From: Sedimentibacter acidaminivorans
GTDB taxonomy: Bacteria; Bacillota; Clostridia; Tissierellales; Sedimentibacteraceae
Length of the DNA: 64,000 nt
Assembly (NCBI RefSeq): GCF_017873955.1
Contig: NZ_JAGGKS010000006.1
Coordinates: 124,001 to 188,000, forward strand
Reading direction: 5' to 3'
The notes under the pieces were generated by a model. It was not told the DNA's origin, did not search any database, and was given only the letters and a program-made list of their open reading frames with translations. Below, one piece after another: positions 55,377 to 64,000 of the stretch. The stretch's first letter is position 1. The number at the start of each line of letters is the position of its first letter. The translations under genes and the position numbers were made by a program.

Positions 55377-57608
55377 ATGAAAAATAATAAGTTTTTAAGA
55401 AAAATAATTGCTTTAACCTTGATTTTAGCATTATGTTTCAGTGTATCTGTATTTGCAGAAGATGAATGTTTTATTACAGTTTATGTTAATAATGAAAAAG
55501 TTGAATTTGATGCAAACCCTATATTAGAAAATGGAAGAACGTTGGTTCCGCTTAGAGGTGTTTTTGAAAAACTGGATGCGAAGGTAGATTGGAATAAAAA
55601 TACCATGCAGGCAGTAATAAAGGATGAAAATAATGAAATAGAAATGATGCTAAATAAAAATAAAGTTTTGGTTAATGGTGAAATTAAAGATATTGATAGT
55701 CCAACTAAGATGATAAACAGTAGAACTTTTGCGCCACTTAGGTTTATTAGTGAAACTTTGGGCCATGATATTAGATGGGATGAAAAGACAAACAGTGTAT
55801 ACATTACTAAATATAAATCGGTTCGTGTTAATAAAAACATAATTCCAACTGTCGGGACAAAAGATAATTTGATTGCTCTTTTAGAATATAACTCTAAAAT
55901 TTACAATTATATTGGTTTGATTCGTCCAATGGTGATGGAAAAAACAGAAGATGCTGCATTCGAATCAGCTGCAGAAGCTCCTACTGCATCTGGAAGTGAC
56001 AGTTCAAATACTAATAATCAGGTTGAAGGTGTTGAAGAAGGAGATATTGTAAAAAATGATGGAAAGCATATTTTCATAAAGTCATACGACAAAGTGAAAA
56101 TAATAGATTCAAATCCATTAAATCCTAAAATAATATCACAAGTTGATGTACCGGAAAACATGGATATCAATGAAATTTATATAACTGAAAAAAAATTAGT
56201 TGTAATAGGTCAAAATAACTATTATCATATATATAAGCAAAATGATGAAACATTGAAAATAGGTATTGTACCTCCAACATATTATGATGTTAGATGTAAC
56301 GTTCTTATTTATAATATAGAAAATCTTGAAAAACCTGTTTTGGAACGAGAATATTTATTTGATGGAAATTATACATCAGGGAGAACGATAGATAATAATT
56401 TATATCTTGTTACAACAAAGTATTTTAATTTAGGTTATTATGGTAATTATGACAATAATATAAACATACCACTTCCAACTTATACTGATTGTATAACAAA
56501 TGAAAAAACAGAAATAGGATTTGATAAAATAAAATATTTTCCAAATTATGTTGATTCAAAATATATGATAACAGTGGGAATAAATCTAGATGATAAAAAA
56601 TCAGAACCTGATGTAGATGTATATATTGGTTCAACAGAATCAATATTTGTTTCAAAAAATAATTTATATGCTACGGTTACTGATTTTTTATATGAGTCAC
56701 AATCAAAATCAACTGATTTATATAATCCAATTTACAGTGTTAATACTGTTATTTATAAATTTGGTTTAAAGGATGGATATATAAATCCTGTTGGACAAGG
56801 TAAAGTACCGGGAAATATTATTAATCAATTTTCAATGGATGAGACTGATGGATTATTAAGAATAGCTACAACAATAGGTGAAGTATGGCAAACAGGCCAG
56901 AACGAATCAAAAAATAACATTTATATTTTAAATGATAGTTTAAATATAATAGGGAAACTAGAAGGATTAGCACCAGGGGAAAGAATATATTCAACTAGGT
57001 TTATGGGTGATAAAGTTTATATGGTTACATTTAAGCAAGTAGATCCTTTGTTTGTAATAGATACATCAAATCCAAACAACCCAAAGGTTCTTGGATATTT
57101 AAAAATTCCAGGGTACAGTACATATCTTCATCCTGTTGATGAAACTCATATTCTTGGTTTTGGTTATGAAACTGTACAAAATGAGTGGGGTGGAACTAGT
57201 ACAGGAGGATTTAAAATTTCACTGTTTGATGTGAGTGATGTAAATAAACCTAAGGAAATAGCAACAGATATAATTGGGAAAAGTGGAACATATTCTGAGT
57301 TATTATATAATCATAAAGCTTTGATGTTTTCATTAAATAAGGAGATTATGGCGTTCCCAATTTCTAGAGCAGGTGACAATTATATAAATAATTTTATTGG
57401 AGCATATGTTTATAATATTAATTCTAGTAAAGTGGAATTAAAAACAGAAATAACACATATGAAAAATATAAAAAGTGAATATACCTATGAAAATGAAATA
57501 AAAAGAATTATTTATATTGGAGATTATTTATATACTTTTTCTGAAAATAAAATGCAAGTTCATAATATTAATAATAATGAAAAAGTAAATGAGTTAGACT
57601 TAAAATAA
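55377..57608 (+). CDS. secreted copper-amine-oxidase-N-like and beta-propeller protein
   Basis: The 743-residue protein has a signal peptide (cleavage near SVSVFAEDE), a copper amine oxidase N-terminal-like domain (about 25-145; two units ENGRTLVPLRGVFEKLDAKVDW and INSRTFAPLRFISETLGHDIRW) and a long C-terminal propeller domain of the PF09826 type (NNQVEGVEEGDIVKNDGKHIF onwards). The N-terminal module is a wall-binding or scaffold fold in clostridia and has no oxidase activity. Function is unknown; extracellular location is clear. ATG 55377 is correctly spaced from GAGGAG. Confidence 0.87.
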   Translation: MKNNKFLRKIIALTLILALCFSVSVFAEDECFITVYVNNEKVEFDANPILENGRTLVPLRGVFEKLDAKVDWNKNTMQAVIKDENNEIEMMLNKNKVLVNGEIKDIDSPTKMINSRTFAPLRFISETLGHDIRWDEKTNSVYITKYKSVRVNKNIIPTVGTKDNLIALLEYNSKIYNYIGLIRPMVMEKTEDAAFESAAEAPTASGSDSSNTNNQVEGVEEGDIVKNDGKHIFIKSYDKVKIIDSNPLNPKIISQVDVPENMDINEIYITEKKLVVIGQNNYYHIYKQNDETLKIGIVPPTYYDVRCNVLIYNIENLEKPVLEREYLFDGNYTSGRTIDNNLYLVTTKYFNLGYYGNYDNNINIPLPTYTDCITNEKTEIGFDKIKYFPNYVDSKYMITVGINLDDKKSEPDVDVYIGSTESIFVSKNNLYATVTDFLYESQSKSTDLYNPIYSVNTVIYKFGLKDGYINPVGQGKVPGNIINQFSMDETDGLLRIATTIGEVWQTGQNESKNNIYILNDSLNIIGKLEGLAPGERIYSTRFMGDKVYMVTFKQVDPLFVIDTSNPNNPKVLGYLKIPGYSTYLHPVDETHILGFGYETVQNEWGGTSTGGFKISLFDVSDVNKPKEIATDIIGKSGTYSELLYNHKALMFSLNKEIMAFPISRAGDNYINNFIGAYVYNINSSKVELKTEITHMKNIKSEYTYENEIKRIIYIGDYLYTFSENKMQVHNINNNEKVNELDLK

Positions 57609-57645
57609 AAATATAATTTTGACAAATTTATAAGGAGCATACGAA

Positions 57646-59253
57646 ATGAATTATAACCCACTTGAATACAAGTATCCATCGAAAAGAAATGTGGCTTATG
57701 CACATAAGGGGATGGTGGCAACATCACATCCCCTAGCAGCTCAAGCTGGTTTGGAAATAATAAAAAAGGGTGGTAATGCTATAGATGCTGCTATTGCTAC
57801 AGCTGCTTGCTTAACCGTAGTCGAACCTACTTCAAATGGAATAGGTGGAGATGCCTTTGCATTAGTATGGATTAATGAAAAGCTGCATGGCTTAAATTCC
57901 AGCGGATATTCACCAAATAGTATTTCTATTGAAAAGTTAAAGGAAAAAGGAATAAATGAAATACCTAAGTATGGCGTTGTACCAGTGATGGTCCCAGGAG
58001 TTCCAGCTGCATGGGCGGAGTTATCATCTAGATTTGGAAAGCTAGATCTTTCTGAAACTTTAGAACCTGCTGTAAAATATGCTAGGGAAGGCTTTACTGT
58101 TTCTACTACAGTTAAGAAAAATTGGGATATAGCTTACAACAAATATAAAAATGAAGCTAAAGGTGAAGAATTTAAGTATTGGTTTGAAACTTTTACTAAA
58201 GAAGGAAAAACGCCTAGATTTGGTGAGTTGTGGAAGTTACCATATCATGCAGATACAATTGAATCAATAGGAAGAACAAATGCAAAATCATTTTATAAAG
58301 GCGAGTTAGCGGATAAAATAGATTATTTCTTTAAAAAGTATGATGGATACTTAACTAAGGAAGATTTAGTTAGTTATAAATCAGAATGGGTTGAACCAAT
58401 TAGTGTAAATTACAGAGGATATGATGTATGGGAAATTCCACCTAATGGACAAGGATTAGTTGCATTGATGGCACTAAATATACTGAAGGGTTTTAACTTT
58501 AACAAAAAGGATAGTGCAGATACATATCACAAACAAATGGAAGCAATAAAACTTGCATTTGCAGATGGTCAGAAATATATCACAGACAAGAATAATATGA
58601 AAACAGAAGTTAATAAGTTGCTATCTGACAAATATTCAGAAAAAAGAAGATCTCTTATAACTGATAGTGCACTTATGCCTACGACAGGTGAACCTAACGG
58701 AAGTGGAACTGTATACTTATGTACCGCAGATGGAGAAGGAAACATGGTTTCATATATACAAAGCAATTACATGGGTTTTGGTTCAGGAATTGTAATTCCA
58801 GAAACAGGTATAGCAATGCAAAACAGAGGACATAATTTTAGTTTCAACCCTGAGCATGATAATTGCCTAATGCCTCATAAGAAAACATACCATACAATAA
58901 TACCAGGATTCTTAACAAAAGATAATAAAGCAATTGGTCCATTTGGTGTAATGGGCGGTTTCATGCAACCTCAAGGACATGTTCAAGTAGTTACAAATAT
59001 GATTGATTTTAATATGAACCCACAAGAAGCACTAGATGCTCCAAGATGGCAGTGGGTTAAGGAAAAATCATTTGAAGTAGAATATGGGGTTCCAGTGCAT
59101 ATAGTAAATGATTTATTACGAAGAGGACACGATATAAAAATACAACCAGATGAATCTCCGTTTGGAAGAGGTCAGGTTATTATTAGAACTGAAGATGGAA
59201 CTCTTTGTGGCGGAACAGAGCACAGATGCGATGGACATATCGCAATGTGGTAG
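57646..59253 (+). CDS. ggt: gamma-glutamyltransferase family protein (no signal peptide)
   Basis: The 535-residue Ntn hydrolase shows GGNAIDAAIATAACLTVVEPTSNGIGGD, the self-cleavage threonine in NGSGTVYLCTADGEGNMVSYIQS and the final CGGTEHRCDGHIAMW. Mature enzyme would be two chains cut before that threonine. Classical GGTs are exported, but there is no signal peptide here, as in the cytoplasmic YwrD-type enzymes of Bacillus. It may transfer or hydrolyse gamma-glutamyl groups of intracellular peptides. Start ATG with TAAGGAG. Confidence 0.92.
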   Translation: MNYNPLEYKYPSKRNVAYAHKGMVATSHPLAAQAGLEIIKKGGNAIDAAIATAACLTVVEPTSNGIGGDAFALVWINEKLHGLNSSGYSPNSISIEKLKEKGINEIPKYGVVPVMVPGVPAAWAELSSRFGKLDLSETLEPAVKYAREGFTVSTTVKKNWDIAYNKYKNEAKGEEFKYWFETFTKEGKTPRFGELWKLPYHADTIESIGRTNAKSFYKGELADKIDYFFKKYDGYLTKEDLVSYKSEWVEPISVNYRGYDVWEIPPNGQGLVALMALNILKGFNFNKKDSADTYHKQMEAIKLAFADGQKYITDKNNMKTEVNKLLSDKYSEKRRSLITDSALMPTTGEPNGSGTVYLCTADGEGNMVSYIQSNYMGFGSGIVIPETGIAMQNRGHNFSFNPEHDNCLMPHKKTYHTIIPGFLTKDNKAIGPFGVMGGFMQPQGHVQVVTNMIDFNMNPQEALDAPRWQWVKEKSFEVEYGVPVHIVNDLLRRGHDIKIQPDESPFGRGQVIIRTEDGTLCGGTEHRCDGHIAMW

Positions 59254-59288
59254 TGTAATAAATAGTAAAATGGAGACTATGACTATAT

Positions 59289-59870
59289 ATGAAAAAATCT
59301 AATTTCTTTGCGTTTATATCTAGAATGAAATATATAAATCGATGGGGTTTAATGAGGAATACAAAAGAAGAAAATGTGTCAGAACATAGCTTAGAAGTAG
59401 CAGTGTTGGCTCACGCTTTAGCTATTATACAAAAATATAGGTTGAACAAGAATGTTAACCCAGAAAAAATTGTTTTATATTCCATATATCATGATTCATC
59501 AGAAATATTTACAGGTGATTTGCCTACGCCGGTAAAATATTATAATTCAAACATAAAGACTGCTTATAAAGATGTGGAACATTCTGCTAATCAAAGGCTT
59601 TTAAATCTATTGCCTGATGATTTTTACAAAGAGTTTGAACCCATTTTAATACCAAAGGATGAAGAAATTGAGATATGGAAAACTATTAAAGCTGCTGATA
59701 AAATAAGTGCTTATATAAAGTGTTTAGAAGAAGAAAAATCAGGTAACAAGGAATTCATAAAAGCAAAACAATCAATTTTAGAAGATATAAATAATATGAA
59801 CAGAGAAGATGTAAACATATTTATGGATGAATTTATAGAAGGTTACAACTTAACTCTAGATGAAATGTAA
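59289..59870 (+). CDS. yfbR: HD-domain 5'-deoxynucleotidase, YfbR-like
   Basis: The 193-residue protein begins FFAFISRMKYINRWGLMRNTKEENVSEHSLEVA and has the HD metal site with SEHS, SIYHDSSEIFTGDLPTPVKY and a later KAADKISAYIKCLEEE. These are the residues of YfbR, which dephosphorylates deoxynucleoside monophosphates. Length agrees. GGAGA lies somewhat far (13 bases) upstream; no other in-frame start fits. It ends a co-directional run and faces the SNF2 gene. Confidence 0.9.
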   Translation: MKKSNFFAFISRMKYINRWGLMRNTKEENVSEHSLEVAVLAHALAIIQKYRLNKNVNPEKIVLYSIYHDSSEIFTGDLPTPVKYYNSNIKTAYKDVEHSANQRLLNLLPDDFYKEFEPILIPKDEEIEIWKTIKAADKISAYIKCLEEEKSGNKEFIKAKQSILEDINNMNREDVNIFMDEFIEGYNLTLDEM

Positions 59871-59873
59871 TAA

Positions 59874-59910
59874 CAAAAATGCAATGGGGACAGTCCCCAT
59901 TGCATTTTTG
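59874..59910. terminator. 37-bp perfect palindrome with GGGGAC-A-GTCCCC core
   Basis: CAAAAATGCAATGGGGAC, one central A, then its exact complement: 18 paired bases. With A and T tracts at the outer ends it is a bidirectional terminator between yfbR and the SNF2 gene. The core is the same as at 20174-20200. Confidence 0.93.
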
Positions 59911-59911
59911 T

Positions 59912-62900
59912 TTACAATTTAAATAAGTTGTTTATTTCATCACGGGATAGGGTATTAATTATAACCTCTCCTTTTTGAATTACTGATTCTGCTAAATCTT
60001 TTTTATTTTGTTGAAGCTTCTCTATTTTTTCTTCTATAGAATCATTTGCTATAAGCTTAAATACTTGAACTTTATTTTCCTGACCTATCCTGTGGGTTCG
60101 GTCTGTGGCTTGATTCTGCGCACTTATATTCCACCATGGATCAAAATGTATAACTACATCTGCACCAGTTAAATTAAGACCTGTTCCTCCTGCTTTCAAT
60201 GAAATTAAAAAAACAGGTACATTATTTGAATTAAATCTATTTGCTAATTCTAGCCTTTCTTCGCTTTTAGTTGATCCAGTAAGTTTATAATAATCTATAG
60301 ACATGCTTTGCAATTGATGTTCTATTATTTTTAACATGGAAGTAAATTGTGAAAAAATTAAAACTTTGTGATTAGTTTCGATACTATTTGTTATAATTTC
60401 CATACACAAATCAAGCTTTGCACTGCTTCCCTTATAATTTTCAAAACAAAGGGATGGATGACAACATATTTGTCTAAGTCGAGTGAGCATTGCAAGTATT
60501 TTAATTTGACTTTTCTCATAACCATGTTCAGACACTTCATTATTGAACTCTTCTTGTAACTTCATTATTTCTGCAGTATATAGTTTTCTTTGTGTGTTTT
60601 CCATATGAGCATAGGATACAGTTTCAATTTTGTTAGGAAGCTCTTTTAGCACATCTTTTTTGAGTCTTCTTAGTATAAATGGTGTTATTTGTTTGTGAAG
60701 TCTATTTAATAAATCTTTATCATCTGATTTTACAATTGGAATTTCATATTTATCTTTAAATTTATTATAGCTTAAAAGAAATCTAGGCATAATAAAATCG
60801 AAAATTGACCAAAGGTCAGCTAGAGAATTTTCAATAGGCGTACCAGTTAGAGCAAAACGAACGTCACTTTTTATAAGTTTAACCGCTTTTGCATTTTGAG
60901 TTTTTGAATTTTTTATATATTGAGCTTCATCTAATATGCAATATTTAAATTCAGTATTTACATATAATTCGATATCTCTTTTTAGTAAATCATAAGATGT
61001 AAAAATTAAATCATAATTGTTTATTCGTGAAATAAGTTGACTTCTTTGAGTTGCAACACCAGAAATAATTAAAGTTGTTATATTAGGAGAAAACTTTTCT
61101 ACTTCACTTTTCCAGTTATATACTAAAGAAGTAGGACAAACAACTATTGAAGGTTTTTTATCAATAACACTATTGTTGTTTTCTGATAATAATAAGCTTA
61201 TTATTTGAAGAGTTTTTCCTAATCCCATATCATCTGCTAAAATTCCACCTAATGAATACATAGATAAAGTTTTTAGCCATTTATATCCTGTTTTTTGATA
61301 GTTTCTCAATATATGATTTAATTCACTTGGTATTTCAAAATTAGTTTCATCAGATTCCTTGATATTTCTAATCATGTCTTTAAAATTTTGTTCTCTTTGT
61401 GCTTCGACCCAGCTATTATTCTTAATTAAGCTGTCTAAGTACAATGAACGATATTTTGGAATTTGAATATGCCCTGACTCAAGTTCTTCGCTTGATATGT
61501 TCAAATCATCAACTAGTTTCTCCATTGTACTAAAATAGTCATTATCCAAATTTAAGAATGAACCATCTTTTAGCCTAAAGTATTTTTTTCTTCTTTTATA
61601 GGTACTAAGGATATCTTTAAGTTCTGCAGGGTCAAATTCGAGCTTGTCAATATCTATTTCAATTAAGTTGCTTTTTAGTCTAACTCCCATTGACATAGAT
61701 TTTGGATATCTAATATTTATTTTTTTAAAATCATCGCTAACATTTACTTCACTAAGTTTGGTTAAAATATTTATACCAGAGGTTAAAAATTCATATATAT
61801 TATTTTCATCAGTCATTGAATATTTAACAGATGTTTTTCTAAATCCAGCATTTTCTATTGCTGCTTCTACTTTAGCTTCTTCTACCAAATCTCTGGCGAT
61901 AGAATTATCTGTTGTGGATTTTCTTAATGGGTTTATTTCTATATCTCCATAATTGAACACAATATTAGCATAAATAAAACCCTGACTGTTTGTGTCTAGA
62001 TAAATATTCGTTGATAGAGGCTGAATTTTAAAATTGTCTATTAACTCAAATTCAGATGTTACTTTGGCATATTTAGATATTTGAGGTATTACAGCAGAAC
62101 AAAATTTACCCATATAATCATTAGAAAGTTTAATAGTTTTTGATGGCTGCACCATAATTTTATTTACTGCAGCAAGAACAATATTTGTAAATTCTTTTGA
62201 GCACCTATATAAACTGTCGCCAGATATTATATAAGTATAATTTTTAGAGGAACACATAAAAGTGATAAATAAATCTGTTGTAAAATAATATTTCTCTTCT
62301 TCTTCTTTTATATAAAATTCTACTTCAGGGTCTTTGTTCTTAAATGTAATAGTATCATATTTATAATTGTAACCATTACATTCTAATGTTTGGTTTTCAA
62401 ACAAGTCAAAAAAACTGTCAATTGAAAAGGGAAGAATTTTAAAATAACGCCCGCTTATGTTAAATGAATTAAATGTTCCTTGGGTTTTAGCTATAATTTG
62501 TCTGTATGTTTCTGCTTCATCTCTTAAGAAAATTGCCACTGGTTGGGAATTCTTTTCAAATTTTGATACTTCGTGATTAAATTCTAAACTTTTGCCATAT
62601 TTGACATATGTGTTGTTTTTTATACAATTAGCTAGTGTGTATGCATCTTTTACTACATATTGTCTATTATCACCAATTGTAAACTCTATGCTAATTGCAT
62701 CCTTTTCAGAAATAAACAAAATTGGTTTGAGGTAGATGGAGCCTTCATTAAACTCATTTTTCACACTTTCAGTTATTTTTTTTTCAAAAATACTAATTAA
62801 ATCTTCAAGTTGATGGTTATGAATAGTTGATTGTGTTCTACTTTGTCTAAGTAAATCTAAATTAGTTACAAAGGAAACTTGTCTTGAATCATGCTTGTGG

Positions 62901-63214
62901 TATAATTTAAGCATAGTTGCAATTATATGTTTACATCCACCTGAGCTTTCTAAAAATGCTGGACAATTACATTCGAAATCAGCAATATCACCATCACTAT
63001 CAATCGTTATGGATATGTCATAAGATGAATAGTAATGACCTTTTACCTTTGTTGAATATATATTAATTTGTTCCTCAAGCGTTGGATCATATTTCCTTTT
63101 ATAATTTATATGTGAAACTAGATTTTTATTATAATAATCTAATCCCTTAGCAAATGTTTTAGGATTAGTTGCAAAACCTCGTATATCATTTATGTTAAAT
63201 TTAACTTTTTCCAT
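59912..63214 (-). CDS. SNF2-family ATPase with N-terminal SWIM zinc finger
   Basis: The 1100-residue protein has a SWIM motif near residues 75-100 (FECNCPAFLESSGGCKHIIA, CxC...CxH), a bacterial SNF2-associated region and a C-terminal SNF2 motor: LADDMGLGKTLQI (Walker A), ILDEAQYIKN (motif II as DEAQ), LTGTPIENSLADLWSIF, and helicase C with LISLKAGGTGLNLTGADVVIHFDPWWN and DRTHRIGQ. Such proteins translocate on DNA; no defence or restriction gene accompanies it here, so a housekeeping or repair role is as likely as any. ATG with AAGGAG. Confidence 0.93.
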   Translation of the reverse strand: MEKVKFNINDIRGFATNPKTFAKGLDYYNKNLVSHINYKRKYDPTLEEQINIYSTKVKGHYYSSYDISITIDSDGDIADFECNCPAFLESSGGCKHIIATMLKLYHKHDSRQVSFVTNLDLLRQSRTQSTIHNHQLEDLISIFEKKITESVKNEFNEGSIYLKPILFISEKDAISIEFTIGDNRQYVVKDAYTLANCIKNNTYVKYGKSLEFNHEVSKFEKNSQPVAIFLRDEAETYRQIIAKTQGTFNSFNISGRYFKILPFSIDSFFDLFENQTLECNGYNYKYDTITFKNKDPEVEFYIKEEEEKYYFTTDLFITFMCSSKNYTYIISGDSLYRCSKEFTNIVLAAVNKIMVQPSKTIKLSNDYMGKFCSAVIPQISKYAKVTSEFELIDNFKIQPLSTNIYLDTNSQGFIYANIVFNYGDIEINPLRKSTTDNSIARDLVEEAKVEAAIENAGFRKTSVKYSMTDENNIYEFLTSGINILTKLSEVNVSDDFKKINIRYPKSMSMGVRLKSNLIEIDIDKLEFDPAELKDILSTYKRRKKYFRLKDGSFLNLDNDYFSTMEKLVDDLNISSEELESGHIQIPKYRSLYLDSLIKNNSWVEAQREQNFKDMIRNIKESDETNFEIPSELNHILRNYQKTGYKWLKTLSMYSLGGILADDMGLGKTLQIISLLLSENNNSVIDKKPSIVVCPTSLVYNWKSEVEKFSPNITTLIISGVATQRSQLISRINNYDLIFTSYDLLKRDIELYVNTEFKYCILDEAQYIKNSKTQNAKAVKLIKSDVRFALTGTPIENSLADLWSIFDFIMPRFLLSYNKFKDKYEIPIVKSDDKDLLNRLHKQITPFILRRLKKDVLKELPNKIETVSYAHMENTQRKLYTAEIMKLQEEFNNEVSEHGYEKSQIKILAMLTRLRQICCHPSLCFENYKGSSAKLDLCMEIITNSIETNHKVLIFSQFTSMLKIIEHQLQSMSIDYYKLTGSTKSEERLELANRFNSNNVPVFLISLKAGGTGLNLTGADVVIHFDPWWNISAQNQATDRTHRIGQENKVQVFKLIANDSIEEKIEKLQQNKKDLAESVIQKGEVIINTLSRDEINNLFKL

Positions 63215-63390
63215 TTGTTCTCCTTGTTTCTCATTTGTTCATTTAATAGAATATTATATAACAATTTTGAGTCCATTTAAATAGTTAATTTTAAATAAAA
63301 TGTAAAATTAACAAATAGTTTGTTGCAAAATTAAAATAATAATATATAACAAAAAGTTATAGTAAAAAAAGTTTAATAATATTTTTTCAT

Positions 63391-63419
63391 TAGACTGTAA
63401 AAATTATTATTGATATAAT
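63391..63419 (+). promoter_or_regulatory. weak promoter candidate upstream of the DUF3343 gene
   Basis: TAGACT, 17 bp, TATAAT (63414-63419). The -35 box matches only partly. The other bases of 63215-63545 are AT-rich; a GCGCACTGCG segment near 63492 is the sole GC-rich spot and no other element is seen. Confidence 0.35.
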
Positions 63420-63545
63420 CAAATATATTATGGATAAAATGTGCATTGTGGAAAATGTTAAGTAATCATTAATCGTTTAGTGAGTATTTCATGCGCACTG
63501 CGACATAAGATTAATTAAAAAAACTAAAAATAAAGGAAAATAAAA

Positions 63546-63770
63546 ATGGAGCAATATGGTTATATTACCTTTAAATCAGTTTCGTACGCCATGAAGTTTG
63601 AAACAGCAATAAAAAAACTCAATATAAAAATTAAAATTATTCCAGTTCCACGCAGTATTAGTTCTAGCTGTGGATTATGCGTTAGATTTGATATAGCTGA
63701 TAATAATGAATTGCAAAATATTATAAATATGCACAAACTAGAGTATAGTCGTATTTATACAGAAATATAA
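63546..63770 (+). CDS. DUF3343 family small protein (putative Se/S carrier)
   Basis: The 74-residue protein matches DUF3343: YGYITFKSVSYAMKFETAIKK, then PVPRSISSSCGLCVRF with the paired cysteines (CGLC) typical of the family, which has been proposed to carry selenium or sulfur. It begins with AAAGGAAA upstream and ends one base before the convergent ZIP transporter gene. No selenium gene is visible in the window, so the role remains open. Confidence 0.82.
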   Translation: MEQYGYITFKSVSYAMKFETAIKKLNIKIKIIPVPRSISSSCGLCVRFDIADNNELQNIINMHKLEYSRIYTEI

Positions 63771-63771
63771 A

Positions 63772-64000
63772 TTATGATGCAAATGATAAATAACAACCAC
63801 ATATAAACCCTATCAAAAGAAAAACAGATTTAATTCTACCTTTGTGAAGAATATCAGCCTCAGGTATTAATTTACTAACTGTAACATAGAGCATGCTGCT
63901 TGCTGCTGCAGACAAACAAAAACCAATGAAATATTCTGATATATGACCAAGAACCTCTCCTAAGACAGCACCAAAAGCTGTTGGAAGTCCAGTTAATAGC
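63772..64000 (-). CDS. ZIP family metal transporter (N-terminal part outside window)
   Basis: The minus strand encodes the last 76 residues of a membrane protein: TGLPTAFGAVLGEVLGHISE, YFIGFCLSAAASSMLYVTVSKLIPEA and VFLLIGFICGCYLSFAS. The PTAFGAVLG and MLYVTVSKLIPEA segments (AAAGxMLYV...ELIPEA in the family) identify the C-terminal helices of ZIP divalent-metal importers such as ZupT. The gene continues beyond position 64000. Confidence 0.88.
   Translation of the reverse strand, partial: LLTGLPTAFGAVLGEVLGHISEYFIGFCLSAAASSMLYVTVSKLIPEADILHKGRIKSVFLLIGFICGCYLSFAS

Noticed and set aside
59912-63214. SNF2 protein as part of a defence system
   Set aside because: No restriction, nuclease, toxin or other defence gene adjoins it; neighbours are housekeeping genes.

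Overview
The window is low-GC DNA (A+T clearly dominant, AGA/AAA/ATA-type codons, strong AGGAGG-type ribosome binding sites) from an endospore-forming, amino-acid-fermenting anaerobic Firmicute of the class Clostridia. The spore genes (a gerK-type germinant receptor operon, spoIIR behind a sigma-F-like promoter, a spoVB-type flippase), a lysine fermentation operon, two-subunit class I fumarase, T-box leaders and an SLH-domain surface protein all fit. A Sedimentibacter/Tissierellia- or Peptostreptococcaceae-like organism is my inference; no rRNA or tRNA gene is present to settle it.

Layout. 1-1.2 kb: the C-terminal part of a PAS/sigma-54 activator. 1.3-1.44 kb: a block of consecutive hairpins. 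1.5-6.2 kb: small membrane protein, GerKA, GerKB, GerKC and SpoIIR. 6.3-9.1 kb (minus strand): a second PAS/sigma-54 activator, a DUF1934 protein and glutamate racemase. 9.2-16.8 kb: the lysine operon kdd-kamA-kamB-kamC-kamD-kamE behind a clean -24/-12 promoter. A 16-bp dyad occurs upstream of that promoter and twice upstream of the activator gene, so the activator probably controls both the operon and itself. 17-19.4 kb (minus): CinA and an M14 carboxypeptidase. 19.5-22.9 kb: a small membrane protein and an acidic SLH surface protein with an elaborate promoter. 23-24.2 kb: a partly duplicated REP-associated tyrosine transposase (RAYT) element. 24.5-25.8 kb: an alanine/sodium symporter.

25.9-32.8 kb is mostly minus strand: DUF523, an HD-GYP protein, an 885-bp gene-free stretch with a DnaA-box palindrome, the hibernation factor Hpf, fumarase beta and alpha, an HD protein and a LysM/G5/M23 endopeptidase. 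33-36.8 kb: a DnaD-like protein overlapping a DnaI/DnaC-like loader, then a CBS/DRTGG pyrophosphatase. 36.8-42.2 kb is a branched-chain amino acid cluster with three T-box leaders: ilvA (minus; Ile specifier), a small ACT protein (Ile specifier) and ilvC-ilvB (probable Leu specifier). 42.3-45.8 kb (minus): a PF06541 membrane protein, SpoVB and an Fe-S aldo-keto reductase. 45.9-48.9 kb: a copper module of CsoR operator, csoR and copA, the latter fused in frame to a CopZ domain that keeps its own start. 49.3-64 kb: a DUF819 transporter, DUF3870, PepV dipeptidase, dipeptide epimerase, DUF3810 and DUF1540 proteins, a secreted propeller protein, gamma-glutamyltransferase, a YfbR-like nucleotidase, a SWIM/SNF2 ATPase, DUF3343 and the end of a ZIP metal transporter.

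Themes. GGGGAC-x-GTCCCC palindromes are scattered between genes and resemble the ends of the RAYT element. Regulation is unusually readable: sigma-54 with upstream dyads, sigma-F, three T-boxes, a CsoR operator and a dyad-rich surface-protein promoter. I found no phage, CRISPR array or defence island; the least explained parts are the non-coding structured elements.
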